From Clostridiales bacterium (GTDB lineage: Bacteria; Bacillota; Clostridia; Oscillospirales; Oscillospiraceae): a DNA stretch of 64,000 nucleotides. Positions 17,549 through 25,314 of this stretch are shown piece after piece (within the stretch, counting starts at the first letter, position 1; the number at the start of each line of letters is the position of its first letter). The notes beneath the pieces are model-generated. The model was given only the letters and a program-made list of their open reading frames with translations. It did not search any database and was not told where the DNA came from. The stretch is from contig SFHI01000007.1 in the NCBI GenBank assembly GCA_004555705.1, positions 14,102 to 78,101 of the forward strand, written 5' to 3'. Made by a program: the position numbers and the translations under genes.

Positions 17549-18076
17549 TCAGGCTTCGGAGACAAGCTCCGTGAGGGGCTTGCGCTTTTTTTCACGCTGG
17601 GGGTCGCCTTCCTTGGCGTAGCCCAGGGTGATCACCAGGCGGACCGGGCCGGAGAGACCGCAGATGGAGCGTATCTTGTCACTGTCCAGCCAGCCCAGAA
17701 TGCAGCTTCCCAGGCCCTGGGCGGCGGCCTCCGCCGTCAGGTAGGCGGCTAAGATTCCGATGTCGATGGAGCGGTAGTCGATGCCCTTCAGCCTGGAACC
17801 CAGGGCAGCGGATTTTACATAGGGCATTTCCGAGATCACCGCGAGCACCGGGGCCTGGGCGGCAAATTTGTTCATGCCCATGCCGGATACGGCGGCGGCC
17901 ACGGCTTTGGCGGTCTCCCCCCGGCAGAGGGTGATGTGATAGGGCTGGCCGTTGCAGGCGGAGGGAGCAAGCCGGGCGGCCTCCAGCACGGCATTCAGCT
18001 TTTCCGGTTCCACCGCTTTGGTTTCCTCATAGCTGCGGCAGGACTGGCGGGTCTGGGCGATTTCCATAAAATTCAT
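17549..18076 (-). CDS. Nitroreductase-family protein
   Basis: Flavin (FMN)-dependent reductase fold, 175 residues. The N-terminal motif RQSCRSYEETKAVEPEKL and the ARLAPSACNGQPYHI segment are the FMN-phosphate and ring contacts of the family. AAEAAAQGLGSCILGW near residue 125 and a C-terminal ITLGYAKEGD complete the signature. It is shorter than NfsB-type enzymes (about 215), like the small clostridial group. The physiological substrate is unknown. Confidence 0.88.
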   Translation of the reverse strand: MNFMEIAQTRQSCRSYEETKAVEPEKLNAVLEAARLAPSACNGQPYHITLCRGETAKAVAAAVSGMGMNKFAAQAPVLAVISEMPYVKSAALGSRLKGIDYRSIDIGILAAYLTAEAAAQGLGSCILGWLDSDKIRSICGLSGPVRLVITLGYAKEGDPQREKKRKPLTELVSEA

Positions 18077-18101
18077 AGAGAAAAATCCTTTCGAAAAGTA
18101 A

Positions 18102-18133
18102 GGGCCGTCCCACGCCGGTGGGACGGCCCAAAA
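18102..18133. terminator. Terminator between the nitroreductase and DUF2085-like genes
   Basis: A 12-bp stem GGGCCGTCCCAC/GTGGGACGGCCC with a 4-base loop. It lies after the stop of the DUF2085-like gene on the minus strand. Confidence 0.75.
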
Positions 18134-18148
18134 TGTGTAATCCGGAAA

Positions 18149-18547
18149 TTAAAGCCGCTTCGCCCAATTGCTGCCATGGTGGTATCCCAAGATAATCAGA
18201 TGGATCGCCAGGGCACACAGCGCGTATCCGAAGAGAAATCCGGTGACCACCCGCCGGAAATTGGTGCTCTCGTACCGGGTCAGCAGCTGCACCGTACCGT
18301 CCGCCACCATGGGAACCATGGCGAGTGCCGCGACCCAGGCGGGGGGAAGGCAGAAAAAGCAGCTGACCAGGCAAAAGGCGATTCCCAGCAGTTCTCCCGT
18401 ACACCGGGCGCAGACGGGGAACTTCCTGCCGTGATAGTGGAAGGAGCGGTCATCTCTGCAATGGCAGCCGCAGATAATGGGCAGCCATTTGTACAGCCAG
18501 GGAATCAAGCCGTTACAGACTTCCGGCGACGCCGCCAACGATGCCAA
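18149..18547 (-). CDS. DUF2085-like small membrane protein
   Basis: 132 residues with about three helices. The Cys/His-rich N-terminal stretch (ICGCHCRDDRSFHYHGRKF then PVCARCTGELLG) is characteristic of DUF2085 proteins, which are membrane proteins of unknown function. The start overlaps the upstream zinc-ribbon gene by 35 bases, suggesting translational coupling; a later start is possible. Confidence 0.75.
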   Translation of the reverse strand: MASLAASPEVCNGLIPWLYKWLPIICGCHCRDDRSFHYHGRKFPVCARCTGELLGIAFCLVSCFFCLPPAWVAALAMVPMVADGTVQLLTRYESTNFRRVVTGFLFGYALCALAIHLIILGYHHGSNWAKRL

Positions 18548-18800
18548 TAAGGTAGAACACGACGCTGAGGCCCACGCTGATCAGAGCGCCGATGCCGGCA
18601 GCCTTGGCGGTATTGGGCTTGGTGTCCTTCCAGACCAGGAACAGGATCAGACCTACCAGGGGAATGCAGCAGCCCAGCAGGCCCCAGCCGAAGCCGCCGT
18701 TGTCCACGGGAGCAGAAGCGTTGCTCTGCGCGACACCGCAGGCGGGGCAGATCACCGCGTTGTCGTCAATTTGTCTTCCGCAATTCTTACAAAAAGCCAT
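18513..18800 (-). CDS. Zinc-ribbon membrane protein
   Basis: 95 residues: an N-terminal zinc ribbon with two CxxC knuckles (FCKNCGRQ and CPACGVAQ), a Gly/Asn linker, and two transmembrane helices (about 40-56 and 68-92). GGGAGG stands before the ATG. It forms an overlapping pair with the DUF2085-like gene. No function can be assigned. Confidence 0.8.
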   Translation of the reverse strand: MAFCKNCGRQIDDNAVICPACGVAQSNASAPVDNGGFGWGLLGCCIPLVGLILFLVWKDTKPNTAKAAGIGALISVGLSVVFYLIGIVGGVAGSL

Positions 18801-18992
18801 AGTATTTACCTCCCTAAATTCTCACCGGCCCCCTTGTTCAAAGGAGCCGTTCTTTCCATAATGGGGTGAAGCGGTTTGCTTCACTCCTTAGAGTAAATTG
18901 TACCATAAGGCACAAAAATGTCAAGAGAAAACAGACGGAGAAAAGCCGCACACAGCCGGTGGAGAGAATCCCGGACAATGCGGGGATAGGAT

Positions 18993-19176
18993 AAATTGTT
19001 GTTTACGCGTGCGAACTGAAAATAATGCTGTCATTGCGAGCCAGTGCGCACACTGGCGTGGCAATCCCCCGGCCCCATGGAACCAGGTAACGAATACCAC
19101 CAGGAACCGTAACAATCCCCGTTTTTTTCGGGTGCTTTTCGGTACATTTTCCCTCTAACCGGGGGATTGCCACACG
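18993..19176. repeat. R9: truncated class A element fused to degV
   Basis: The left end is intact. The interior runs through the left half and into the GGGGGATTGCCACAC block, then stops abruptly at about 19176, where degV coding sequence begins. The right-hand hairpin and terminus are missing. Confidence 0.88.
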
Positions 19177-20010
19177 GAAGAAGGCCACCGCGATGGCGCC
19201 GGGGCCGGCGTGGGTGCCCACCACGCTGCCGATGGAGGTAATGGGCAGGTGCTCCGTTCCGTTTTCCCAGAGGGCACGGCTGTCCTCGATGTATTTGGTC
19301 AGCAGCACGTCGCTGAGACCGGTGTAGCCCAGCAGGAGGGGCTTGTCAAAGTCCACACCCCCCGCTTTTTCAATCTGCTGCACCAGCAGGTTGTTGCCTT
19401 GCTTGGAGCCCCGGGCCTTGCCCAGCATCTGAATTTCGCCGTCCTTAACGGCGACGACCGGTTTGATGGACAGAAGGCCTCCGGCAAAAGCCACGGTGGT
19501 GGAGATACGGCCGCCCCGTTTCAGGTACTCCAGCGTATCCAGCAGGGCCACAATATGGACGTTCTGCTTCTGCTCCTCCAGCTGCCGGGCAATCTCCGCC
19601 GCGCTGAGCCCCTGCTCCCGCAGCTGCAGGGCCAGCTCCGCCAGGATGCCCGCACCGATGGCCACGCTGGAGCTGTCCACCACATAGATGCTGCCCGGGT
19701 AATCCGAGGCTGCGATCATGGCGCTCTGGTAGGTGCCGGAGAGCTGGGAGGCCAGGGTGAGCACCACGGCGGTCTCGCCCCGGCTGACCACCTGCTCGAA
19801 AATGTCCGCGAAGGCGGCGGGGGAGGCCTGGCTGGTGGAGGGGAGCACGTCGCTCTCGATGAGCTTTTCGTAGAATTCCCGGTGGGAAATGGTGACTCCG
19901 TCGATGAACTCCTGCTCGCCGAAATGGACGGTGAGGGGAACGACCGTGAAGCGCTCCCGCAGCCCGGGGCGCAGGTCTGTGGTGGAATCGATGATGAGAT
20001 TTACGTTCAT
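19003..20010 (-). CDS. DegV-family fatty-acid-binding protein with a repeat-derived C-terminus
   Basis: DegV proteins bind fatty acids and, as FakB, present them to FakA for phosphorylation. Residues 1 to about 279 form a complete-looking DegV domain: IIDSTTDL at the start, the STSQASPAAF ligand loop, LKRGGRIS, and the closing GTHAGPGAIAVAFF. Some 56 further residues are not DegV-like. They are translated from the antisense strand of repeat R9 (VAIPRLEGK..., stop at 19003). The gene starts 4 bases after the marR stop, so the two form an operon. Whether the tail affects function is unknown. Confidence 0.88.
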   Translation of the reverse strand: MNVNLIIDSTTDLRPGLRERFTVVPLTVHFGEQEFIDGVTISHREFYEKLIESDVLPSTSQASPAAFADIFEQVVSRGETAVVLTLASQLSGTYQSAMIAASDYPGSIYVVDSSSVAIGAGILAELALQLREQGLSAAEIARQLEEQKQNVHIVALLDTLEYLKRGGRISTTVAFAGGLLSIKPVVAVKDGEIQMLGKARGSKQGNNLLVQQIEKAGGVDFDKPLLLGYTGLSDVLLTKYIEDSRALWENGTEHLPITSIGSVVGTHAGPGAIAVAFFRVAIPRLEGKCTEKHPKKTGIVTVPGGIRYLVPWGRGIATPVCALARNDSIIFSSHA

Positions 20011-20014
20011 AGCG

Positions 20015-20452
20015 TCAAAATCCTTCCTTGCAATACTCTTCCAGATTGGCGGTTACAATGGCCAGGGCATCGTAAAAGATTTCCCGTTTCTCCTGGGTCA
20101 GGTCACTGCCCACCCGGTCCACGATCCTGGCAGCGGTTTCCTGGATGCTGAGGGCCGCCGCTCTGCCGGTGTCCGTGAGCTTCAGCCTGGCCCGGTAGGG
20201 GTTGTCCCCGGTGCGCTGGAGCAGGGACAATGACTCCATGGTGGAAACCGCCCGGGAGATGTCCGCCTTGTCCCTGCCGCAGAGCTCGCAGAGGTTGGCG
20301 GCAGTGAGCTCCCCGTCGTGACGGAGAATGGTCACCAGGTAAAAGGCGTGAGCCCCCTTCAGGCCGTAGCGCTTCATTTCCTCCCCGGCAATTTTGCTCC
20401 AGCACCGGGAAATGCTGAACAGCGCCAGGGAAAAGGTTTCGAATCGGTCCAT
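20015..20452 (-). CDS. MarR-family transcriptional regulator
   Basis: 145-residue winged-helix regulator. The DNA-recognition region is CELCGRDKADISRAVSTME, the wing is NPYRARLKLTDTG, and a C-terminal dimerisation helix follows. It is the first gene of an operon with degV, so a FabT-like role in sensing fatty acids is a reasonable inference. Two identical-type palindromes lie over its own promoter, pointing to autoregulation. Confidence 0.88.
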   Translation of the reverse strand: MDRFETFSLALFSISRCWSKIAGEEMKRYGLKGAHAFYLVTILRHDGELTAANLCELCGRDKADISRAVSTMESLSLLQRTGDNPYRARLKLTDTGRAAALSIQETAARIVDRVGSDLTQEKREIFYDALAIVTANLEEYCKEGF

Positions 20453-20470
20453 GGAATTCCTCCTTAAAAT

Positions 20471-20521
20471 GTTGATAAATCAACGTCTTGAATTATATAG
20501 AGGAAACGTTGATTTGTCAAC
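20471..20521 (-). promoter_or_regulatory. marR-degV promoter with two operator palindromes
   Basis: On the minus strand TTGACA (20515-20520), a 17-bp spacer and TATAAT (20492-20497). Two 14-bp palindromes of the form GTTGAyawATCAAC lie at 20508-20521, over the -35 box, and at 20471-20484, just downstream of the -10 box. The arrangement is that of a self-repressing MarR operator. Confidence 0.78.
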
Positions 20522-20556
20522 ATTTATTTCGAAAACAAACCGCCCGCGGGAAGGAT

Positions 20557-20800
20557 AAATTGGTGTTAGAATTGACAATTAACAATTGACAATTAAGGAA
20601 TCCCTTTGGAAGGATTTTTAAAATATATATGCTGAATATCCTGCTAATTATTGGGTCAATGAAAAAACTTGTGTGATCTGATTTTTGCTGTAAATCTGAA
20701 GGAAATAACGCGCCATCTGTAGGGTGCGGTCATGACCGCACCGTAAAGGTTATGAGATAGAGATGTAACGATTTTCAGAAAAACCTGCCGTTTTGTAGCC
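20557..20800. repeat. R10: truncated class D element
   Basis: Left end AAATTGGTGTTA, then the class D interior (TTGACAATTAACAATTGAC, AAGGAATCCC). No right terminus is found. A further palindrome GGTGCGGTCATGACCGCACC (20723-20742) lies in the right part, a fifth kind of module. The segment runs directly into the truncated response-regulator gene; the exact border near 20800 is uncertain. Confidence 0.75.
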
Positions 20801-21239
20801 GAAACCTGGGCGGGGCGGTCATGGCGTCCGCGTCCAGCTCCAGGTTCCCCACCACCAGCTTCCGCTCCATCTCGATATTGGCCCGGCGCAGCAGGGCCCG
20901 GACCCGCATCAGCAGCTCCTCCAGTGCCACGGGCTTGACCATGTAGTCGTCGATCCCCAGCTGGAAGCCCCGCTGCTTGGCGGGCAGGTCGTCCCTGGCG
21001 GACATGAAGAGAATGGGAATCCGCCGGTTGACCTGCCGCACCGTCCGGGCAAATTCAAAGCCGTCGGTGCCGGGCATCATGATATCGGAGATAATCAGGT
21101 CGTAAAGGTTGTTGTACATTTCGTTGTAGGCATCGTTGGCGCTTAAGCAGCCCGTGGCGTGAAAACCGCTGTCGTTGAGGTAGGTGCAGACAATTCGGTT
21201 CAGCTTCGCATCGTCTTCCACAACCAGAATATGAATCAT
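20775..21239 (-). pseudogene. OmpR-type response regulator missing its DNA-binding domain
   Basis: 154 residues. The receiver domain is complete (residues 1 to about 120): VVEDD acidic pair, phosphorylatable Asp in ISDIMMPG, the Ser in FMSAR, Lys in MVKPVALEEL. The start of the winged-helix domain (LVVGNLELDADAMTA) is recognisable, but after about 15 residues the sequence changes to a short unrelated tail and stops. No kinase gene is nearby. The break lies at repeat R10, so loss of the 3' half together with the repeat end is the simple reading. Confidence 0.75.
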
Positions 21240-21293
21240 TTTGTTACCTCCATATGGGATTTCCCGGCTGCCGGGTGAATTCTGCAGGCGGAT

Positions 21294-21524
21294 AAATTGT
21301 TGTTTAGCGGGCTAAACCCGAGTTGACAGTGGACAGTTGACAGTGGACAGTTAAGGAGTCCCTTCGGGACAATTAGAAAATTGTAGTTTCGGAAATGCCG
21401 TAGTTCCAACTGAAATACCGCATTTCGGATGTGATTATTTTCAATTTTATCCCCGAAGGGGATACCACAACTGTCAACTGTCCACTGTCAACTGTCCACT
21501 AAGCGAAGCGACAAACAACAATTT
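21294..21524. repeat. R11: class D element (GGACAGT variant)
   Basis: Perfect ends, 231 bp. The interior ends are TTGACAGTGGACAGTTGAC and its inverted copy CAACTGTCCACTGTCAACTG, with AAGGAGTCCCTTCGGGAC and CCCCGAAGGGG inside. It lies upstream of the truncated response regulator. Confidence 0.9.
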
Positions 21525-21555
21525 ATCTCACCGCTGGGCAGGTTCTGCGGTGGGC

Positions 21556-22470
21556 TCAGGGCTGGGTGAGCTTTTTCATCTCCTGATTCGCACGGACAAT
21601 CATGTACACGGATATGGCCGCGGTGGTCGCCCAGACGCCCGCGTCGCTGAGGGAGAGCATGAGCCTGCGGTAGCGGTCATCATCCCCGAACTGCACCAGC
21701 ATGGACGCTTCCAGGGACAACAGGGAAATCAGCGCCTGGACGAAGCGGACCGCCTTCGCGGCGGACAGAACCGGGCTTTTGTATTTCCGGTATCTGACCA
21801 GGTCGACGATGGACAGCGTGAGAATGTAGAAGGTGTAGGCCGCCGAGGTGATGACGAACACGTCGGAGAAGGCGGGGGCTTTCTGCTCCAGAACCATACT
21901 CAGGACAATGCAGCTGAGCATCAGGGTGATGCACAGCATCAGCTCCGCCGCCGTCCGGTAGCTGCGGTACTCCCCCCGGATTCCTGTGTCCTGCCTGCGC
22001 TGCATATGGTAAAGCAGCAAAAACCGGATGGTGGAGAGCAGAATGTAGTAAACTGCCATGGCCCCGATCCAGAGGGAACGGTAGCGGATGCCGGAGACCA
22101 GCTTGAACACGGAGTAGGTCAGATTGATCCCCAGGGAGAGGTACGGCGACAGCCGCACCTTGAAGGCGGCGTCCGTCATATACCGGCTGCCCAGGGGATG
22201 GGCGCGGACCCGCTCCTGGAGCTGCCGGAAGCGCTCCAGAAAGGCCGTGCAGAAAAACAGGGTGAGTGCGGACAGCGTGTAAAAGGACAGCACATAGATG
22301 GCATAGGCGGCGGGGGTTTCGTCCCAGCCCCGGGCAAAGACCACCGTCAGTCCTGCCGCGCTGAGGATGGTCAGCAGGGCCAGCAGCCACGGGGGAGGGC
22401 AGAGCGCCCGTACAGTCTGTTTTTCCATTTCCCCATGATTGTCCCCCATATATAGCATTTCCGGCTCCAT
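21556..22470 (-). CDS. Polytopic membrane protein of unknown function
   Basis: 304 residues with about seven or eight hydrophobic helices separated by short basic loops (FLERFRQLQERVRAHPLGSR, LLLYHMQRRQD, DLVRYRKYKSP). I do not recognise a family. A TATAAT-like box (22469-22474, minus strand) overlaps the first ATG, so translation may begin at one of the in-frame ATGs 7 or 14 codons later. It stands alone between R11 and the DUF362 gene. Confidence 0.7.
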   Translation of the reverse strand: MEPEMLYMGDNHGEMEKQTVRALCPPPWLLALLTILSAAGLTVVFARGWDETPAAYAIYVLSFYTLSALTLFFCTAFLERFRQLQERVRAHPLGSRYMTDAAFKVRLSPYLSLGINLTYSVFKLVSGIRYRSLWIGAMAVYYILLSTIRFLLLYHMQRRQDTGIRGEYRSYRTAAELMLCITLMLSCIVLSMVLEQKAPAFSDVFVITSAAYTFYILTLSIVDLVRYRKYKSPVLSAAKAVRFVQALISLLSLEASMLVQFGDDDRYRRLMLSLSDAGVWATTAAISVYMIVRANQEMKKLTQP

Positions 22471-22568
22471 TATACAAGATTTTGTTGCGCAATTCTTTGA
22501 GAATTGTTTGAGAATTGTTAATTTGCGCAGGGGAGCGCAGCCCCCTCAGGGCATTCCCGGTATGCGGA

Positions 22569-22599
22569 AACCCCGCCGGCCGCAGTGGCCGGCGGGGTT
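22569..22599. terminator. Terminator after the DUF362 gene
   Basis: A 13-bp stem AACCCCGCCGGCC/GGCCGGCGGGGTT with loop GCAGT, just after the stop of the minus-strand DUF362 gene. The T-tract is weak. Confidence 0.7.
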
Positions 22600-22613
22600 A
22601 TATCTGCGTGCGG

Positions 22614-23480
22614 TCAATCCACTTCGATCAGGTCGTACTCCCGGGTGCCGAAGCCCAGGGCCGCGGCGGCTTCGATGGTGTGCACGCCGTTGCGGCTCTC
22701 AACCCGCTCCAGGAAGTGGGCCTTGCCGGGGTCGTCGCAGGCATATACCAGGTCCAGGCAGGCCTGGTCAATGGCGATGGGGTCCGCGGAAACCAGAATG
22801 CCGATGTCCGCCATGCAGGGGTCCTCCGCCACGGCGCAGCAGTCGCAGTCCACGCTCATGTTCTTCATGACGTTCACATAAACCAGATTCCCGTTGAAAT
22901 AATGCACCACGGAGCTGGCGGCGTCGGCCATGGCCTCCAGGAAGGAATCGTGGTCGGCAGTCCACAGCTGCTTGGGGTCGCCGGCGCCGTGAATGTAGGC
23001 CTTGCCGTAGGAGGAGCCCACGCCGATGGAGAGCTGCTTCAGGGCTCCGCCGTAGCCGCCCATGGGGTGGCCCTTGAAATGGGACAGCACCAGCATGGAA
23101 TCATAATTTACGATGTCCTTACCGACGTAGTTTTTCCCGATGACCGTTCCCTCCGGGATGGGGAGCTCCAGATCGGGGCCCTCCGCGTCCAGCAGGTCCA
23201 CGGGGAAATACCGGCTCCAGCCGTGGTCCTGCAGCAACTGCCGGTGGGCCCGGGTGGTGTTCCGGGCACCGTCATAGGCGGTGTTGCACTCCACTACGGT
23301 ACCTCCAACGAAGTCCACCATGGGCTTCCAGAAATCGGGACGAAGGAAATTCTGATTGCCTTTCTCGCCGGAGTGGACCTTCACGGCCACCCGGCCGGGA
23401 AGCTGCCGGCCTGCCAGCTTGTAAAGCTCCAGAACCTTCTCCGGGGTGATGGTACGGGAAAAATAAACCTTTGCACGCAT
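22614..23480 (-). CDS. DUF362-domain protein without ferredoxin tail
   Basis: 288 residues of the DUF362 family (uncharacterised, often linked to Fe-S proteins). Recognisable stretches are VAVKVHSGEKGNQNFLRPDF near the start, SHFKGHPMGGYGGALKQLSI in the middle, and ILVSADPIAIDQACLDLV near the end. Many clostridial relatives end in a 4Fe-4S ferredoxin domain with eight cysteines; here only a short CDCCAVAEDPC cluster is seen. No partner gene is adjacent. Confidence 0.82.
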   Translation of the reverse strand: MRAKVYFSRTITPEKVLELYKLAGRQLPGRVAVKVHSGEKGNQNFLRPDFWKPMVDFVGGTVVECNTAYDGARNTTRAHRQLLQDHGWSRYFPVDLLDAEGPDLELPIPEGTVIGKNYVGKDIVNYDSMLVLSHFKGHPMGGYGGALKQLSIGVGSSYGKAYIHGAGDPKQLWTADHDSFLEAMADAASSVVHYFNGNLVYVNVMKNMSVDCDCCAVAEDPCMADIGILVSADPIAIDQACLDLVYACDDPGKAHFLERVESRNGVHTIEAAAALGFGTREYDLIEVD

Positions 23481-23537
23481 ATCGCGTCCTCCTTCTCATA
23501 TCGCATTGTACTTGTCCGCTCTGTATGGCTGGGAGAT

Positions 23538-23770
23538 AAATTGTTGTTTGGCTAATAAATGCTGTCATTGCGAGCCAGTGCGCTTGAGTGGCGTGGCAAT
23601 CCCCCGGTTGAATGGAACCAGGTAACAATTACCACTAGGAACCGTAACGATCCCCGTTTTTCGGGTACTTTTCGATACATTTCCCCTCTAACCGGGGGAT
23701 TGCCACACCAGTCTGCGGACTGGTTCGCAATGACAGGTAATTTGTGACGCATCCCGTCAAACAACAATTT
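23538..23770. repeat. R12: full-length class A element
   Basis: Perfect ends, 233 bp, common orientation. The left small hairpin has decayed (CCAGTGCGCTTGAGTGG), whereas the right one is intact. Confidence 0.9.
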
Positions 23771-23868
23771 ATCTTTCCGCCGGATTGTGCGGACGGATGA
23801 CTTTCAGTGTACAGTATATACCCCACAGTGTGGTCTGGTCAAGTACATTCTGCGGGAGGGGTGGAAGA

Positions 23869-23897
23869 AGCCCCCGGTTTGCGGAAAACCGGGGGCT
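23869..23897. terminator. Terminator after the first cupin gene
   Basis: Stem AGCCCCCGGTTT/AAACCGGGGGCT around GCGGA. It lies just downstream (minus strand) of the cupin stop. Confidence 0.75.
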
Positions 23898-23901
23898 GTG
23901 T

Positions 23902-24258
23902 TTAGGTTTTGCCGGATTCCTGCTTCAGGAAATCCTCCCGCATGGGGCTGAAAATGTCCAGGACGACGCCCTCCTCCAAACAGAGGCAACCGTGCGTCTG
24001 ATGGGGGAGTACGCTGACGCTGTCCCCGGGGCGCAGGATTTTCGTTTCCTCACCAACACGGAATTCAAATCTGCCGGATAGGATATAGGAGAGCTGGGCA
24101 TGGGGATGCCGGTGATCCGCGCCGGAGGCGCCGGTCCCAAAATGGTTGTGGACACACATCAGCGCCGGATTATGGGCGAGGATTTTCCTGCTGTGCCCGG
24201 GGGCCAGGAACTCCTGCGGAATACTGGAAAAAAAGAACCATTGATTTTCCTGCTTCAT
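23902..24258 (-). CDS. Cupin-domain protein
   Basis: 118 residues from the ATG at 24258, which follows AAGGAG. A single cupin barrel is visible: metal-binding histidines in DHRHPHAQLSYILSGRFEF and a second motif RPGDSVSVLPHQTHG. Such proteins may bind a small molecule, isomerise sugars or act as dioxygenases; none can be chosen here. It may be cotranscribed with the next cupin gene, although a terminator-like hairpin lies between them. Confidence 0.8.
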   Translation of the reverse strand: MKQENQWFFFSSIPQEFLAPGHSRKILAHNPALMCVHNHFGTGASGADHRHPHAQLSYILSGRFEFRVGEETKILRPGDSVSVLPHQTHGCLCLEEGVVLDIFSPMREDFLKQESGKT

Positions 24259-24300
24259 GGGGATATACTCCTTACTTCGACTGGCTGCATGGAAAGAAAG

Positions 24301-24335
24301 CACCCGCCTCCGGAGAGGTCCGTCGGAGGCGGGTG
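24301..24335. terminator. Hairpin between the two cupin genes
   Basis: Stem CACCCGCCTCCG/CGGAGGCGGGTG. On the minus strand it follows the second cupin gene and is followed by CTTTCTTTCC, so it may be a partial terminator. Confidence 0.65.
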
Positions 24336-24349
24336 TACAGGAGAGAGGA

Positions 24350-24811
24350 TCAGGCTTTTTCAGCGGCGAAGGCTTCTTCCAGCTCGTAAGGATATTTACG
24401 GGCGGGCTCGATTTCGCAGGCTACATACACCAGGTCCTCGGTGCCGATGTTGCGGATGCCGTGCTTTCCACCGGGGCGGATTACGGCGATGGTGTAGGGC
24501 TCGACCTGGAACTTCTGGCCGCAGAGGGTGATTTCCGCCTTGCCCTTGAGCACCAGATAGAACTGCTCATTGGTGTGGTGGTAATGCTCGCCGACACAGG
24601 CGCCCACGGGCAGGGTGGTGATATGGACATAGTGGAAATTGACGGAATCATCGGGGTCGCAGCCGCCGGGCTGGGCGGGCTCATCGCCCAGAATGGTCAT
24701 ATTGGGATAGCTGCCGGCCTCATCGGGGCGGTCGGTGTGCTTATTGGGGCACACATAGCTGCTTGCGTCCTCTTCGGTACGGATAATAAAACGTTCGCCT
24801 TTACAAACCAT
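24350..24811 (-). CDS. Cupin-domain protein, likely sugar-linked
   Basis: 153 residues from the ATG at 24811 (AAAGGAG upstream). The cupin motifs are GEHYHHTNEQFYLVLKGKAEI and IRPGGKHGIRNIG, with the His-His-Glu-His metal set. It is divergent from the sugar isomerase and transporter genes, with an intergenic palindrome between them, so a role in the same sugar pathway is likely by context only. Confidence 0.8.
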   Translation of the reverse strand: MVCKGERFIIRTEEDASSYVCPNKHTDRPDEAGSYPNMTILGDEPAQPGGCDPDDSVNFHYVHITTLPVGACVGEHYHHTNEQFYLVLKGKAEITLCGQKFQVEPYTIAVIRPGGKHGIRNIGTEDLVYVACEIEPARKYPYELEEAFAAEKA

Positions 24812-25314
24812 GGGGAACACTCCTTTGAAAGAATAGAATTGGATGCTTACTATGTGACCGGGAAAGTCACTTTTGCTGAGCATAGAATAGCACACATTGG
24901 TACGCTGTGTCAATAATAAAATTATGTTTTTACAATAAAACATAATTAAATATAAAGTTAATTCCTGGGAGGATAAAGAAAATGGATGCCGGAAATTGTG
25001 CAGAAATACCAATTATCGCGGCATAAAAGTGGCAAGAGTTATATGTTTTTCTGTTTATTTTTCACGAAAAAATGAGAGAGAAAGAAGAAATTAAAAGAAT
25101 TATAATGAGAAAATGCGGTTTTTATGCCGATTTTAACAAAAAATTAAAGCGCTGATTAGAAATATTCACCAATAAAAATGGAATTGTTAAGTAAATACTT
25201 ATCTCTTTGGTAAAAAATAATAAATTTACATCAGAATCGAATGGTGGTATAATGAGGTTGCGGCAGTTGAAAAGCATGGATTCCTGCCGACAAAAGAAAG
25301 GAGCGGTATCCCGG
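24812..25314. promoter_or_regulatory. Divergent control region for the cupin and sugar genes
   Basis: This 500-base AT-rich gap holds no gene. It contains a minus-strand promoter (TTGACA 24908-24913, 18-bp spacer, TATTCT 24884-24889) for the cupin. A perfect palindrome with 10-base arms (ATTATGTTTT/AAAACATAAT, 24921-24946) sits just upstream of that -35 box. A plus-strand promoter (TTTACA 25225-25230, 17-bp spacer, TATAAT 25248-25253) serves the isomerase and transporter genes. The palindrome is the obvious candidate binding site for a regulator. Confidence 0.72.
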
